Assembly (NCBI GenBank): GCA_037974665.1
Contig: CM075780.1
Span: forward strand, 4,622,501 to 4,686,500
DNA from: Ehretia macrophylla
Lineage: Eukaryota > Streptophyta > Magnoliopsida > Boraginales > Ehretiaceae
DNA length: 64,000 bases
Direction of reading: 5' to 3'
Within the stretch, counting starts at the first letter, position 1, and the number at the start of each line of letters is the position of its first letter. A program made the position numbers and the translations under genes. Shown here one piece after another: positions 22,029 through 34,818 of this stretch. Under the pieces are notes generated by a model that saw only the letters and a list, made by a program, of their open reading frames with translations, made no database searches and had not been told where the DNA came from.

Positions 22029-22585
22029 CTATTCAATTTTTTTTGCCCTGGTTAGGGTTGCCAAGATACTTTATCCACCAAATCTCTATTACTGAATCCC
22101 ACGGAACATTGGGCAAGACAACTTCACTTCAAGTAGAGGCTGGGCCCGTAAACCGAGGGCGTAGGGTTTGTGACCAGGTCTCCGTCGCTCCGGTGCCTAT
22201 AACTTTTGATCCGTAAGGAGTTACGTGGCGTACAGCATACCGTTACAAAGCTCTCTGAAAGCTCTACGACGGGGGCAGCCAATCTTGCTCGATGTGCCCA
22301 TTTTTGGAGCCCAAAATTGAACGTTTTCATCAATTTTAGGCTACTTTTCTTCTTTTTCTCTATTTTTCCGTCCCAGATCATACGTCTTGAACTGTTAAAA
22401 GGACAACAACCTGACTCGCGGGACATCAGAGGGCCCTACAACTTGTCGATATCGTGGCTTGCGAGGATGCTGCGTTGTTGAAGCTGATGGGTTGTCGTTA
22501 AGCCCATTGGGCCTTTTGAATGGGCCATCTCTCTAGGCTGGGACTGTGAACCATTAACACCTAGGAATTGTGCCTTCTACATGAC

Positions 22586-22704
22586 GCGTGCGATCATACC
22601 AGCACTAATGCACCGGATCCCATCAGAACTTCGAAGTTAAGCGTGCTTGGGCGAGAGTAGTACTAGGATGGGTGACCCCCTGGGAAGTCCTCGTGTTGCA
22701 CCCC
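22586..22704 (+). rRNA. 5S: 5S rRNA gene copy, closest to consensus
   Basis: Only two changes, G2C and C46T. Boxes A, IE and C are intact. G2C breaks the G2:C117 pair. Flank has CACCTAGGAATTG instead of a TATA-like stretch. Confidence 0.92.
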
Positions 22705-23259
22705 CTTTTCAATTTTTTTTGCCCTGGTTAGGGTTGCCAAGATACTTTATCGACCAAATCTATATTACTGAATCCCACAGAACATTGGGCAAGACAACTT
22801 CGTTTCACGTATAGGCTGGGCCCGCAAACCGAGGGCATAGGGTTTGGGACCAGGTCCCCGTCGCTCCGGTGCCTATAACTTTTGATCCGTAAGGAGTTAC
22901 GTGGCGCACAGCATACCGTTGCAAAGCTCTCTCAGAGCTCTACGACAGGCGTATCCAGTATGCTCGCTGTGCCCTTTTTGGAGCCCAAAATCGAACGTGT
23001 TCATCAGTTTCAGGCCACTTTTCTTCTTTTGCTCTGTTTTTCAGTCCCGAATCGTACGTCGTGAACTGTTAAAAGGACGACAATCTGACTCGTGGGACAT
23101 CAGAGGTCCCTACAACGTGCCGATATCACGTCTTGCAAGCATGCTGCGTTGTTGTAGCGGATGGGTAGTCGTTAAGCCCATTGGGCCTTTTGAATGGGCC
23201 ATCTCTCTAGGCTGGGACTGTGAACCATTAACACCTAGGAATCGTGCCTTGTACATGAC

Positions 23260-23378
23260 GCGTGCGCTCATACCAGTACTAATGCACCGGATCCCATCAG
23301 AACTCCGAAGTTAAGCGTGCTTGGGCGAGAGTAGTACTAGGATGGGTGACCCCCTGGGAAGTTCTCGTGTTGCACCCC
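23260..23378 (+). rRNA. 5S: 5S rRNA gene copy, N type
   Basis: Changes G2C, A8C, C18T and C104T. I call this the N type; 36022 is a near-identical later copy. Control boxes intact. Confidence 0.9.
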
Positions 23379-23936
23379 CTTTTCAATTTTTTTTGCCCTA
23401 GTTAGGGTAGCCAAGATACTTTATCCACCAAATCTCTATTACTGAATCCCATGCAACATTGGGCAAGACAACTTCGCTTCACGTAGAGGCAGGGCCCGCA
23501 AATCGAGGGCGTAGGGTTTGTGACCAGGTCTCCGTCGCTCCGGTGCCCATAACTTTTGATCCGTAAGGAGTTACGCTGTGCACAACATAAAGTTGCAAAG
23601 CTCTCTGAGAGCTCTACGACCGGGGCAGCAAACATGCTCGCTGTGCCCATTTTTAGAGCCCAAAATTGAACGTTTTCATCAGTTTCAGGCCATTTTTATT
23701 CTTTTGTTCTGTTTTTCCGTCCCGGACCGTACGTCGTGAACTGTTAAAAGGACGAGAACCTGACTCGCGGGACATCAGAGGGCCCTACAACTTGTTGATA
23801 TCACGTCTTGCATGCATGCTGCGTTGTTGAAGCGGATGGGTTGTCGTTAAGCCCATTGGGCCTTTTGAATGGGCCATCTCTCTAGGCTGGGACTGTGAAC
23901 AGTTAACACGTAAAGAAATTGTGCCCTCAACATGAC

Positions 23937-24055
23937 GGGTGCGATCAAACCAGCACTAACGCACCGGATCCCATTAGAACTCCGAAGTTAAGCGTGCTTG
24001 GGAGAGAGTAGTACTAGGATGAGTGACCCCCTGGGAAGTCCTCATGTTGCACCCC
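23937..24055 (+). rRNA. 5S: 5S rRNA gene copy, S type
   Basis: Changes T12A, T24C, C39T, C67A, G86A and G108A, identical in the gene to 36699 and 38052. Confidence 0.9.
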
Positions 24056-24612
24056 CATTTCAATTTTTTTTGCCCTGGTTAGGGTTGCCAAGATACTTTA
24101 TCCACCAAATCTCTATTACTGAATCCCACGGAACATTGGGCAAGACAACTTCACTTCAAGTAGAGGCTGGGCCCGTAATCCGAGGGCGTAGGGTTTGTGA
24201 CCAGGTCTCCGTCACTCCGGTGCCTATAACTTTTGATCCGTAAGGAGTTACGCGGTGCACAGCATACCGTTGCAAAGCTCTCTAAAAGCTCTACGACGGG
24301 GGTAGCCAATCTTGCTCGCTGTGCCCATTTTTGGAGCCCAAAATTGAACGTTTTCATCAATTTTAGGCTACTTTTCTTCTTTTGCTCTATTTTTCCGTCC
24401 CAGATCATACGTCGTGAACTGTTAAAAGGACAACAACCTAACTCGCGGGACATCAGAGGGCCCTACAACGTGTCGATATCGCGGCTTGCGAGGATTCTGC
24501 ATTGTTGAAGCTGATGGGTTGTCGTTAAGCCCATTGGGCCTTTTGAATGGGCCATCTCTCTAGGCTAGGACTGTGAACCATTAACACCTAGGAATTGTGC
24601 CCTCAACATGAC

Positions 24613-24731
24613 GGGTGCGATCATACCAGCACTAATGCACCGGATTCCATCAGAACTTCGAAGTTAAGCGTGCTTGGGCGAGAGTAGTACTAGGATGGGT
24701 GACACCGTGGGAAGTCCTCGTGTTGCACCCC
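24613..24731 (+). rRNA. 5S: 5S rRNA gene copy, T type
   Basis: Changes C34T, C46T, C92A and C95G; the last two alter box C. I call this the T type. It opens the first nine-unit block. Confidence 0.9.
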
Positions 24732-25289
24732 CTTTTCAATTTTTTTTGCCCTGGTTAGGGTCGCCAAGATACTTTATCGACCAAATCTCTATTACTGAAT
24801 CCCACGGAACATTAGGCAAGACAACTTCGTTTCACGTAGAGGCTGGGCCCGCAAACCGAGGGCATAGGGTTTGTTACCAAGTCTCCGTCACTCCGGTGCC
24901 TATAACTTTTGATCCGTAAGGAGTTACGTGGCGCACAGCATACCGTTAGAAAGCTCTGTCAGAGATGTATGGCAAGCGTTGCCAATATGCTCGCTGTGCC
25001 CCTTTTTGGAGCCCAAAATCGAACGTTTTCATCAGTTTCAGGCCACTTTTCTTCTTTTGCTCTATTTTTCAGTCTCGGATCGTACGTCGTGAACTGTTAA
25101 AAGGACGACAATCTGACTCGTGGGACATCAGAGGGCCCTACAATGTGTTGATATCACGTATTGCATGCATGCTGCGTTGTTGAAGCGGATGGGTAGTCGT
25201 TAAGCCCATTGGGCCTTTTGAATGGGCCAAATCTCTAGGCTAGGACTGTGAACAGTTAACACGTAAAGAAATTGTGCCCTCAACATGAT

Positions 25290-25408
25290 GGGTGCGATCA
25301 TACCAGCACTAAGGCACCGGATCCCATCAGAACTCCGAAGTTAAGCGTGCTTGGGCAAGAGTAGTACTAGGATGGGTGACCCCTTGGGAAGTTCTCATGT
25401 TGCACCCC
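25290..25408 (+). rRNA. 5S: 5S rRNA gene copy
   Basis: Changes T24G, G68A, C95T, C104T and G108A. Counterparts at 31316 and 40758. Confidence 0.9.
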
Positions 25409-25966
25409 ATTTTCAATTTTTTTTGCCCTGGTTAGGGTTGCCAAGATACTTTATCCACCAAATCTCTATTACTGAATCCCACGCAACATTGGGCAAGACA
25501 ACTTCGCTTCACGTAGAGGCTTGGCCCCCAAACCGAGGGCGTAGGGTTTGTGACCAGGTCTCCGTCGCTCCGGTGCCAATAACTTTTGATCCGTAAGGAG
25601 TTACGCAGTGCACAACATACCGATGCAAAGCTATCTGAGAGCTCTACGACCGGGGCAGCCAACATGCTCGCTGTGCCCATTTTTGGAGCCCAAAATCGAA
25701 CGTTTTCATCAGATTCAGGCCATTTTTATTCTTTTGTTCTGTTTTTCCGTCCCGGACCGTATGTCGTGAACTGTTAAAAGGACGACAACCTGACTAGCGG
25801 GACATCAGAGGGCCCTACAACGTGTCGATATCACGTCTTGCAAGCAAGCTGCGTTGTTGAAGTGGATGGGTTGTCGTTAAGCCCATTGGGCCTTTTGAAT
25901 GGGCCATCTCTCTAGGCTGGGACTGTGAACAGTTAACACGTAAAGAAATCGTGCCCTCAACTTGAC

Positions 25967-26085
25967 GGGTGCGATCATACCAGCACTCATGCACCGGATC
26001 CCATCAGAACTCTGAAGTAAAGCGTGCTTCGGCGAGAGTAGTACTAGGATGGGTGATCCCCTGGGAAGTCCTCGTGTTGCACCCT
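25967..26085 (+). rRNA. 5S: 5S rRNA gene copy, box A altered
   Basis: Changes A22C, C47T, T53A and G64C (both box A), C91T and C119T. Counterparts at 31993 and 41435. Confidence 0.9.
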
Positions 26086-26643
26086 CTTTTCAATTTTTTT
26101 TGCCCAGGTCAGGGTTGCCAAGATACTTTATCCACCAAATCTCTATTACTGAATCCCACGGAACATTGGGCAAGAAAATTTCACTTCACGTAGAGGCTGG
26201 GCTCGTAAACCGAGGGCGTAGGTTTTGTGACCAAGCCTCTATCGCTCCGGTGCCTATAACTTTTGATCCGTAAGGAGTTACGCGGCGCACAACATACTGT
26301 TGCTAAGCTCTCTGAGAGCTCTACGATAGGGGCAGCCAGGTTGCTCGTTGTGCCCATTTTTGGAGCCCAAAATCGAACGTTTTCATCATTTTCAGGCTAC
26401 TTTTCTTCTATTGCACTGTTTTTCCGTCCCGGATCAGACGTCGTGAACTGTTAAAATGACGAAAACCTGACTCACAGGACATCAGAGGGCCCTACAACGT
26501 GTCGATATCACGTCTTGCGTGGATGCTTCGTTGTTGAAGCTTATGGGTTGTCGTTAAGCCCATTGGGCCTTTTGAATGGGCCATCTCTCTAGGCTGGGAC
26601 TGTGAACCGTTAACACATATAGGAATTGTGCCCTCAACATGAC

Positions 26644-26762
26644 GTGTGAGATCATACCAGCACTAATGCACCGGATCCCATCAGAACTTTGAAGTTAAGC
26701 GTGCTTGGGCGAGAGTAGTACTAGGATGGGTGACCCCCTGGGAAGTCCTCGTGTTGCACCCC
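26644..26762 (+). rRNA. 5S: 5S rRNA gene copy
   Basis: Changes G2T, C6A, C46T and C47T. C6A removes the C6:G113 pair. TATA-like flank. Counterparts at 32670 and 42112. Confidence 0.9.
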
Positions 26763-27320
26763 CTTTTCAATTTTTTTTTGCCCTGGTTAGGGTTGCCAAG
26801 ATACTTTATCCACCAAATCTCTATTACTAAATCCCACAGAACATTGGGCAAGACAACTTTGTTTCACGTAGAGGCTGGGCTCCCAAACCGAGGGCATAGG
26901 GTTTGTGACCAGGTCTCCGTCGCTCCGGTGCCCATAACTTTTGATCCGTAAGGAGTTACGCGGCGCACAGCATACCGTTGCAAAGCTCTCTAAGAGCTCT
27001 ACGACGGGGGCAGCCAGCATACTCGCTGTGCCCGTTTTGGGAGCCCAAAATCGAACGTTTTCATCATTTTCAAGCCACTTTCTTCTTTTGCTCTATTTTT
27101 CTGTCCCGGATCGTAAGTCGTGAACTGTTAAAAGGATGACAACCTGACTCGCGGGACATCAGAGGGCCTTACAACGTGTCGATATCACGTCTTGCAAGCA
27201 TGCTGCGTTGTTGAAGCTGATGGGTTGTCGTTAAGCCCATTGGGCCTTTTGAATGGGCCATCTCTCTAGGCTGGGACTGTGAACAATTAACATGTAAAGA
27301 AATTGTACCCTTAACATGAC

Positions 27321-27439
27321 TGGTGCGATCATACCAGCATTAATGCACTGGATCCCATCAGAACTCTAAAGTTCAGCGTGCTTGGGAGAGAGTAGTACTA
27401 GGATGGGTGACCCCCTGGGAAGTCCTCGTGTTGCACCCC
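27321..27439 (+). rRNA. 5S: 5S rRNA gene copy
   Basis: Changes G1T, C20T, C29T, C47T, G48A, A54C (box A) and C67A (IE). Counterparts at 33347 and 42789. Confidence 0.9.
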
Positions 27440-27997
27440 CTTTTCAATTTTTTTTGCCCTGGTTAGGGTTGCGAAGATACTTTATCCACCAAATCTTTAT
27501 TACTGAATCCCATGGAACATTGGGCAGGACAACTTCGCTTCACGTAGAGCCTGGGCCCACAAACCGAGGGTGTAGGGTTTGTGACCAGGTCTCCGTCGCT
27601 TCGGTGCCCATAACTTTTGATCCGTAAAGAGTTACGCGGCGCACAACATACCGTTGTGTAGCTCTCTGAGAGCTCTACGACTGGCGCAGCCGGCATGCTC
27701 GTTGTGCCCGTTTTTGGAGCCCAAAATCGAACGTTTTCATTAGTTTCAGGCCATTTTTCTTCTTTTGCTCTGTTTTTTCGTCCCGGATCGTACGTCGTGA
27801 ACTGTTAAAAGGACGACAACCTGACTCGCGGGACATAAGAGGTCCCTACAAATTGTCGATATCACGTCTTGCAAGCATGCTACGTTGTTGAAGCGTATGG
27901 GTCGTCGTTAAGCCCATTGGGCATTTTGAATGGGCCATCTCTCTAGACTGGGACTGTGAAAAGTTAACACGTAAAGAAATTGTGCCCTCAACATGAC

Positions 27998-28116
27998 GGG
28001 TGCGATCATACCAGTACTCATGCACCGGATCCCATCAGAACTCTGAAGTTAAGCGTGCTTGGGCGAGAGTAGTACTAGGATGGGTGACCCCTTGGGAAGT
28101 CCTCGTTTGGCACCAC
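27998..28116 (+). rRNA. 5S: 5S rRNA gene copy with altered 3' end
   Basis: Changes C18T, A22C, C47T, C95T, G110T, T112G and C118A. The 3' end reads TTTGGCACCAC, so the pairs G7:T112 and G1:C118 of helix I are lost. The same 3' end is in 34023 and 43466. Confidence 0.9.
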
Positions 28117-28674
28117 CTTTTCAATTTTTTTTGCCCTGGTTTGGGTTGCCAAGATACTTTATCCACCCTATCTCTATTACAAAATCCCACGCAACATTGG
28201 GCAAGACAACTTCGCTTCACGTAGAGACTGGGCCCGCAAACTGAGGGCGTAGGGTTTGTGACCAGGTCTCCGTCGCTGCGGTGCCGATAACTTTTGATCC
28301 GTCAGGAGTTACGCGACGCACAACATACCATTGCAAAGCTCTTTGAGAGCTCTATGACGGGAGCAGCCAGCTTGCTCGTTGTGCCCATTTTTGGAGCCCA
28401 AAATTGAATGTTTTCATCAGTTTCAGGCCACTTTTCTTCTTTTGCTCTGTTTTTCCGTCCCGGATCATACGTCGTGAACTGTTAAAAGGATGACAACCTG
28501 ACTCATGGGACATCAGAGGGCCCTACAACGCGTCGACATCACGTCTTGCAAGCATGCTGCGTCGTTGAGGCAGATGGGTTGTCGTTAAGACCATTGGGCC
28601 GTTTGAATGGGCCATCTCTCTAGGTTGGGACTGTGAACAGTTAACACGTAAAGAAATTGTGCCCTCAACATGAC

Positions 28675-28793
28675 GGGTGCGATCATACCCGTACTAATGC
28701 ACCGGATCCCATCAGAACACCGAAGTTAAGCGTGCTTGGGCGAGAGTAGTACTAGGATGGGTGACCCCTTGGGAAGTCCTCGTGTTGCACCCT
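28675..28793 (+). rRNA. 5S: 5S rRNA gene copy
   Basis: Changes A16C, C18T, T45A, C95T and C119T. Its spacer lacks about 31 bp near 29037 (unit length 646), as do 34700 and 44143. Confidence 0.9.
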
Positions 28794-29320
28794 CTTTTAA
28801 ATTTTTTTTGCCCTGGTTAGGGTTGCCAAGACACTTTATCCACCAAATCTCTATTACTGAATCCCACGGAACATTGGGCAAGAAAACTTCGCTTCACGTA
28901 GAGGCTGGGGCCGTAAACCGAGGGCGTAGGGTTTGTGACCAGGTCTCCATCGCTCCGGTGCCTATAACTTTTGATCCGTAAGGAGTTACGCAGCGCACAA
29001 CATACCGTTGCAAAGCTCTTTGAGAGCTCTACCACGGGGGAGCCCAAAATCGAACGTTTTCATCATTTTCAGGCTACTTTTCTTCTTTTGCTTTGTTTTT
29101 CCGTCCCGGATCATACGTCGTGAACTGTTAAAAGGACGACAACCTGACTCATGGGACATCAGAGGGCCCTACAACGTGTCGATATCACGTCTTGTGAGGA
29201 TGCTGCGTTGTTGAAGCTTATGGGTTGTCGTTAAGCCCATTAGGCCTTTTGAATAGGCCATCTCCCTATGCTGGGACTGTGAACCGTTAACACATATAGG
29301 AATTGTGTCCTCAACATGAC

Positions 29321-29439
29321 GGGTGCGATCATACCAGCACTAATTCACCGGATCCCATCAGAACATCGAAGTTAAGCGTGCTTGGGCGAGAGTAGTACAA
29401 GGATGGGTGACCCCTTGGGAAGTCCTCGTGTTGCACCCC
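29321..29439 (+). rRNA. 5S: 5S rRNA gene copy
   Basis: Changes G25T, T45A, C46T, T79A and C95T. Its spacer lacks about 33 bp near 29859 (unit length 643); the counterpart 35346 keeps that stretch. Confidence 0.9.
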
Positions 29440-29963
29440 CTTTTAAATTTTTTTTGCCCTGGTTAGGGTTGCCAAGATACTTTATCCACCAAATTTCTAT
29501 TACTGAATCCCACGGAACATTGGGCAAGAAAACTTCGCTACACGTAGAGGCTGGGCCCGTAAACCGAGGGCGTAGGGTTTGTGACCAAGTCTCCGTCGCT
29601 CCGGTGCCTATAACTTTTGATTCGTAAGTAGTTACGTGGCGTACAACATACTGTTGTAAAGCTCTGTGAGAGCTCTACGATGGGGGTAGCCAGCATGCTC
29701 ACTGTGCCCGATTTTGGAGCCCAAAATCGAACGTTTTCATCAGTTTCAGGCCACTTTTCTTCTTTTGCTCTGTCTTTCCATCCTGGATCGTACATCGTGA
29801 ACTGTTAAAAGGACGACAACCTGACTCGCGGGACATCAGAGGGCCCTACAACGTGTCGAAGCTTATGGGTTGTCGTTAAGCCCATTGGGCCTTTTGAATG
29901 GGCCATCTCTCTAGGCTGGGACTGTGAACCATTAACACCTAGGAATTGTGCCTTCTACATGAC

Positions 29964-30082
29964 GCATGCGATCATACCAGTACTAATGCACCGGATCCCA
30001 TCAGAACTCCGAAGTTAAGCGTGCTTGGGCGAGAGTAGAACTAGGATGGGTGACCCCCTGGGAAGTTCTCGTGTTGCACCCC
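29964..30082 (+). rRNA. 5S: 5S rRNA gene copy, N-like, in chimeric unit
   Basis: Changes G2C, G3A, C18T, T76A and C104T. Its spacer starts N-like and ends S-like, switching between about 30465 and 30505. Confidence 0.9.
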
Positions 30083-30638
30083 CTTTTCAATTTTTTTTGC
30101 CCTAGTTAGGGTTGCCAAGATACTTTATCCACCAAATCTCTATTACTGAATCCCATGCAACATTGGGCAAGACAACTTCGCTTCACGTAGAGGCAGGGCC
30201 CGCAAACCGAGGGCGTAGGGTTTGTGACCAGGTCTCCGTCGCTCCGGTGCCTATAACTTTTGATCCGTAAGGAGTTACGCTGTGCACAACATAAAGTTGC
30301 AAAGCTCTCTGAGAGCTCTACGACCGGGGCAGCAAACATGCTCGCTGTGCCCATTTTTGGAGCCCAAAATAGAACGTTTTCATCAGTTTCAGGCCATTTT
30401 TATTCTTTTGTTCTGTTTTTCCGTCCCGGACCGTACGTCGTGAACTGTTAAAAGGACGAGAACCTGACTCGCGGGACATCAGAGGGCCCTACAACGTGTC
30501 GATATTGCGGCTTGCGAGGATGCTGCATTGTTGAAGCTGATGGGTTATCGTTAAGCCCATTGGGCCTTTTGAATGGGCCATCTCTCTAGGCTGGGACTGT
30601 GAACTATTAACACCTAGGAATTGTGGACTCAACATGAC

Positions 30639-30757
30639 GGGTGCGATCGTACCAGCACTAATGCACCGGATTCCATCAGAACTTCGAAGTTAAGCGTGCT
30701 TGGGCGAGAGTAGTACTAGGATGGGTGACACCGTGGGAAGTCCTCGTGTTGCACCCC
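30639..30757 (+). rRNA. 5S: 5S rRNA gene copy, T type
   Basis: Changes A11G, C34T, C46T, C92A and C95G; identical in the gene to 40081. Opens the second nine-unit block. Confidence 0.9.
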
Positions 30758-31315
30758 CTTTTCAATTTTTTTTGCCCTGGTTAGGGTCGCCAAGATACTT
30801 TATCGACCAAATCTCTATTACTGAATCCCACGGAACATTAGGCAAGACAACTTCGTTTCACGTAGAGGCTGGGCCCGCAAACCGAGGGCATAGGGTTTGT
30901 TACCAAGTCTCCGTCACTCCGGTGCCTATAACTTTTGATCCGTAAGGAGTTACGTGGCGCACAGCATACCGTTAGAAAGCTCTCTCAGAGCTGTATGGCA
31001 AGCGTTGCCAGTATGCTCGCTGTGCCCCTTTTTGGAGCCCAAAATCGAACGTTTTCATCAGTTTTAGGCCACTTTTCTTCTTTTGCTCTGTTTTTTAGTC
31101 TCGGATCGTACGTCGTGAACTGTTAAAAGGACGACAATCTGACTCATGGGACATCAGAGGGCCCTACAATGTGTTGATATCACGTCTTGCAAGCATGCTG
31201 CGTTGTTGAAGCGGATGGGTAGTCGTTAAGCCCATTGGGCCTTTTGAATGGGCCAAATCTCTAGGCTAGGACTGTGAACAGTTAACACGTAAAGAAATTG
31301 TGCCCTCAACATGAT

Positions 31316-31434
31316 GGGTGCGATCATACCAGCACTAACGCACCGGATCCCATCAGAACTCCGAAGTTAAGCGTGCTTGGGCAAGAGTAGTACTAGGATG
31401 GGTGGCCCCTTGGGAAGTTCTCATGTTGCACCCC
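31316..31434 (+). rRNA. 5S: 5S rRNA gene copy
   Basis: Changes T24C, G68A, A90G, C95T, C104T and G108A. Confidence 0.9.
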
Positions 31435-31992
31435 CTTTTCAATTTTTTTTGCCCTGGTTAGGGTTGCCAAGATACTTTATCCACCAAATCTCTATTACTG
31501 AATCCCACGCAACATTGGGCAAGACAACTTCGCTTCACGTAGAGGCTTGGCCCCCAAACCGAGGGCGTAGGGTTTGTGACCAGGTCTCCGTCGCTCCGGT
31601 GCCAATAACTTTTGATCCGTAAGGAGTTACGCAGTGCACAACATACCGTTGCAAAGCTATCTGAGAGCTCTACGACTGGGGCAGCCAACATGCTCGCTGT
31701 GCCCATTTTTGGAGCCCAAAATTGAACATTTTCATCAGTTTCAGGCCATTTTTATTCTTTTGTTCTGTTTTTCCGTCCCGGACCGTATGTCGTGAACTGT
31801 TAAAAGGACGACAACCTGACTAGCGGGACATCAGAGGGCCCTACAACGTGTCGATATCACGTCTTGCAAGCAAGCTGCGTTGTTGAAGTGGATGGGTTGT
31901 CGTTAAGCCCATTGGGCCTTTTGAATGGGCCATCTCTCTAGGCTGGGACTGTGAACAGTTAACACGTAAAGAAATTGTGCCCTCAACTTGAC

Positions 31993-32111
31993 GGGTGTGA
32001 TCATACAAGCACTCATGCACCGGATCCCATCAAAACTCCGAAGTAAAGCGTGCTTCGGCGAGAGTAGTACTAGGATGGGTGATCCCCTAGGAAGTCCTCG
32101 TGTTGCACCCC
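31993..32111 (+). rRNA. 5S: 5S rRNA gene copy, box A altered
   Basis: Changes C6T, C15A, A22C, G41A, T53A, G64C, C91T and G97A. Confidence 0.9.
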
Positions 32112-32669
32112 CTTTTCAATTTTTTTTGCCCAGGTCAGGGTTGCCAAGATACTTTATCCACCAAATCTCTATTACTGAATCCCACGGAACATTGGGCAAG
32201 ACAACTTCACTTCACGTAGAGGCTGGGCTCGTAAACCGAGGGCGTAGGTTTTGTGACCAAGCCTCTGTCGCTCCGGTGCCTATAACTTTTGATCCGTAAG
32301 GAGTTACGCGGCGCACAACAAACCGTTGCTAAGCTCTCTGAGAGCTCTACGATAGGGGCAGCCCGCTTGCTCGTTGTGCCCATTTTTGGAGCCCAAAATC
32401 GAACGTTTTCATCATTTTCAGGCTACTTTTCTTCTATTGCTCTGTTTTTCCGTCCCGGATCAGACGTCGTGAACTGTTAAAATGACGAAAACCTGACTCA
32501 CGGGACATCAGAGGGCCCTACAACGTGTCGATATCACGTCTTGCGTGGATGCTTCGTTGTTGAAGCTTATGGGTTGTCGTTAAGCCCATTGGGCCTTTTG
32601 AATGGGCCATCTCTCTAGGCTGAGACTGTGAACCGTTAACACATATAGGAATTGTGCCCTCAACATGAC

Positions 32670-32788
32670 GGGTGAGATCATACCAGCACTAATGCACCGG
32701 ATCCCATCAGAACTTTGAAGTTAAGCGTGCTTGGGCGAGAGTAGTACTAGGATGGGTGACCCCCTGGGAAGTCCTCGTGTTGCACCCC
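32670..32788 (+). rRNA. 5S: 5S rRNA gene copy
   Basis: Three changes: C6A, C46T and C47T. Control boxes intact and TATA-like flank. Identical in the gene to 42112 and 44789. Confidence 0.9.
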
Positions 32789-33346
32789 CTTTTCAATTTT
32801 TTTTTGCCCTGGTTAGGGTTGCCATGATACTTTATCCACCAAATCTCTATTACTGCATCCCACAGAACATTGGGCAAGACAACTTTGTTTCACGTAGAGG
32901 CTAGGCTCCCAAACCGAGGGCATAGGGTTTGTGACTAGGTCTCCGTCGCTCCGGTGCCCATAACTTTTGATCCGTAAGGAGTTACGCGGCGCACAGCATA
33001 CCGTTGCAAAGCTCTCTAAGAGCTCTACGACGGGGGCAGCCAGCATACTCACTGTGCCTGTTTTGGGAGCCCAAAATCGAACGTTTTCATCATTTTCAGG
33101 CCACTTTCTTCTTTTGCTCTATTTTTCTGTCCCGGATCGTAAGTCGTGAACTGTTAAAAGGATGACAACCTGACTCGCGGGACATCAGAGGGCCTTACAA
33201 CGTGTCGATATCACGTCTTGCAAGCATGCTGCGTTGTTGAAGCTGATGGGTTGTCGTTAAGCCCATTGGGCCTTTTGAATGGGCCATCTCTCTAGGCTGG
33301 GACTGTGAACAATTAACATGTAAAGAAATTGTGCCCTCAACATGAC

Positions 33347-33465
33347 GGGTGCGATCATACCAGCATTAATGCACCGGATCCCATCAGAACTTTGAAGTTC
33401 AGCGTGCTTGGGAGAGAGTAGTACTAGGATGGGTGACCCCCTGGGAAGTCCTCGTGTTGCACCCC
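33347..33465 (+). rRNA. 5S: 5S rRNA gene copy
   Basis: Changes C20T, C46T, C47T, A54C and C67A. Confidence 0.9.
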
Positions 33466-34022
33466 CTTTTCAATTTTTTTTGCCCTGGTTAGGGTTGCGA
33501 AGATACTTTATCCACCAAATCCTTATTACTGAATCCCATGGAAAATATGGCAAGACAACTTCGCTTCACGTAGAAGCTGGGCCCACAAACCGAGGGTGTA
33601 GGGTTTGTGACCAGGTCTCCGTCGCTTCGGTGCCCATAATTTGGATCCGTAAGGAGTTACGCGGCGCACAACATACCGTTGCATAGCTCTCTGAGAGCTC
33701 TACGACTGGCGCAGCCGGCATGCTCGTTGTGCCCGTTTTTGGAGCCCAAAATCGAACGTTTTCATTAGTTTCAGGCCATTTTTCTTCTTTTACTCTATTT
33801 TTTCGTCCCGGATCGTACGTCGTGAACTGTTAAAAGGACGACAACCTGACTCGCGGGACATAAGACGGCCCTACAACTTGTCGATATCACGTCTTGCAAG
33901 CATGCTACGTTGTTGAAGCATATGGGTCGTCGTTAAGCCCATTGGGCATTTTGAATGGGCCATCTCTCTAGACTGGGACTGTGAAAAGTTAACACGTAAA
34001 GAAATTGTGCCCTCAACATGAC

Positions 34023-34141
34023 GGGTGCGATCATACCAGTACTCATGCACCGGATCCCATCAGAACTCTGAAGTTAAGCGTGCTTGGGCGAGAGTAGTAC
34101 TAGGATGGGTGACCCCTTGGGAAGTCCTCGTTTGGCACCAC
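34023..34141 (+). rRNA. 5S: 5S rRNA gene copy with altered 3' end
   Basis: Same changes as 27998, including G110T, T112G and C118A. Confidence 0.9.
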
Positions 34142-34699
34142 CTTTTCAATTTTTTTTGCCCTGGTTTGGGTTGCCAAGATACTTTATCCACCCTATCTCT
34201 ATTACAAAATCCCACGCAACATTGGGCAAGACAACTTCGCTTCACGTAGAGACTGGGCCCGCAAAGTGAGGGCGTAGGGTTTGTGACCAGGTCTCCGTCG
34301 CTCCGGTGCCGATAACTTTTGATCCGTAAGGAGTTACGCGACGTACAACATACCAATGCAAAGCTCTTTGAGAGCTCTATGACGGAAGCAGCCAGCTTGC
34401 TCATTGTGCCCATTTTTGGAGCCCAAAATCGAATGTTTTCATCAGTTTCAGGCCACTTTTCTTCTTTTGCTCTGTTTTTCCGTCCCGGATCATACGTCGT
34501 GAATTGTTAAAAGGACGACAACCTGACTCATGGGACATCAGAGGGCCCTACAACGCGTCAACATCACGTCTTGCAAGCATGCTGCGTCGTTGAAGCAGAT
34601 GGGTTGTCGTTAAGACCATTGGGCCATTTGAATGGGCCATCTCTCTAGGTTGGGACTGTGAACAGTTAACACGTAAAGAAATTGTGCCCTCAACATGAC

Positions 34700-34818
34700 G
34701 GGTGCGATAATACCCGTACTAATGCACCGGATCCCATCAGAACACCGAAGTTAAGCGTGCTTGGGCGAGAGTAGTACTAGGATGGGTGACCCCTTGGGAA
34801 GTCCTCGTGTTGCACCCT
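34700..34818 (+). rRNA. 5S: 5S rRNA gene copy
   Basis: Changes C10A, A16C, C18T, T45A, C95T and C119T. Unit of 646 bp. Confidence 0.9.
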
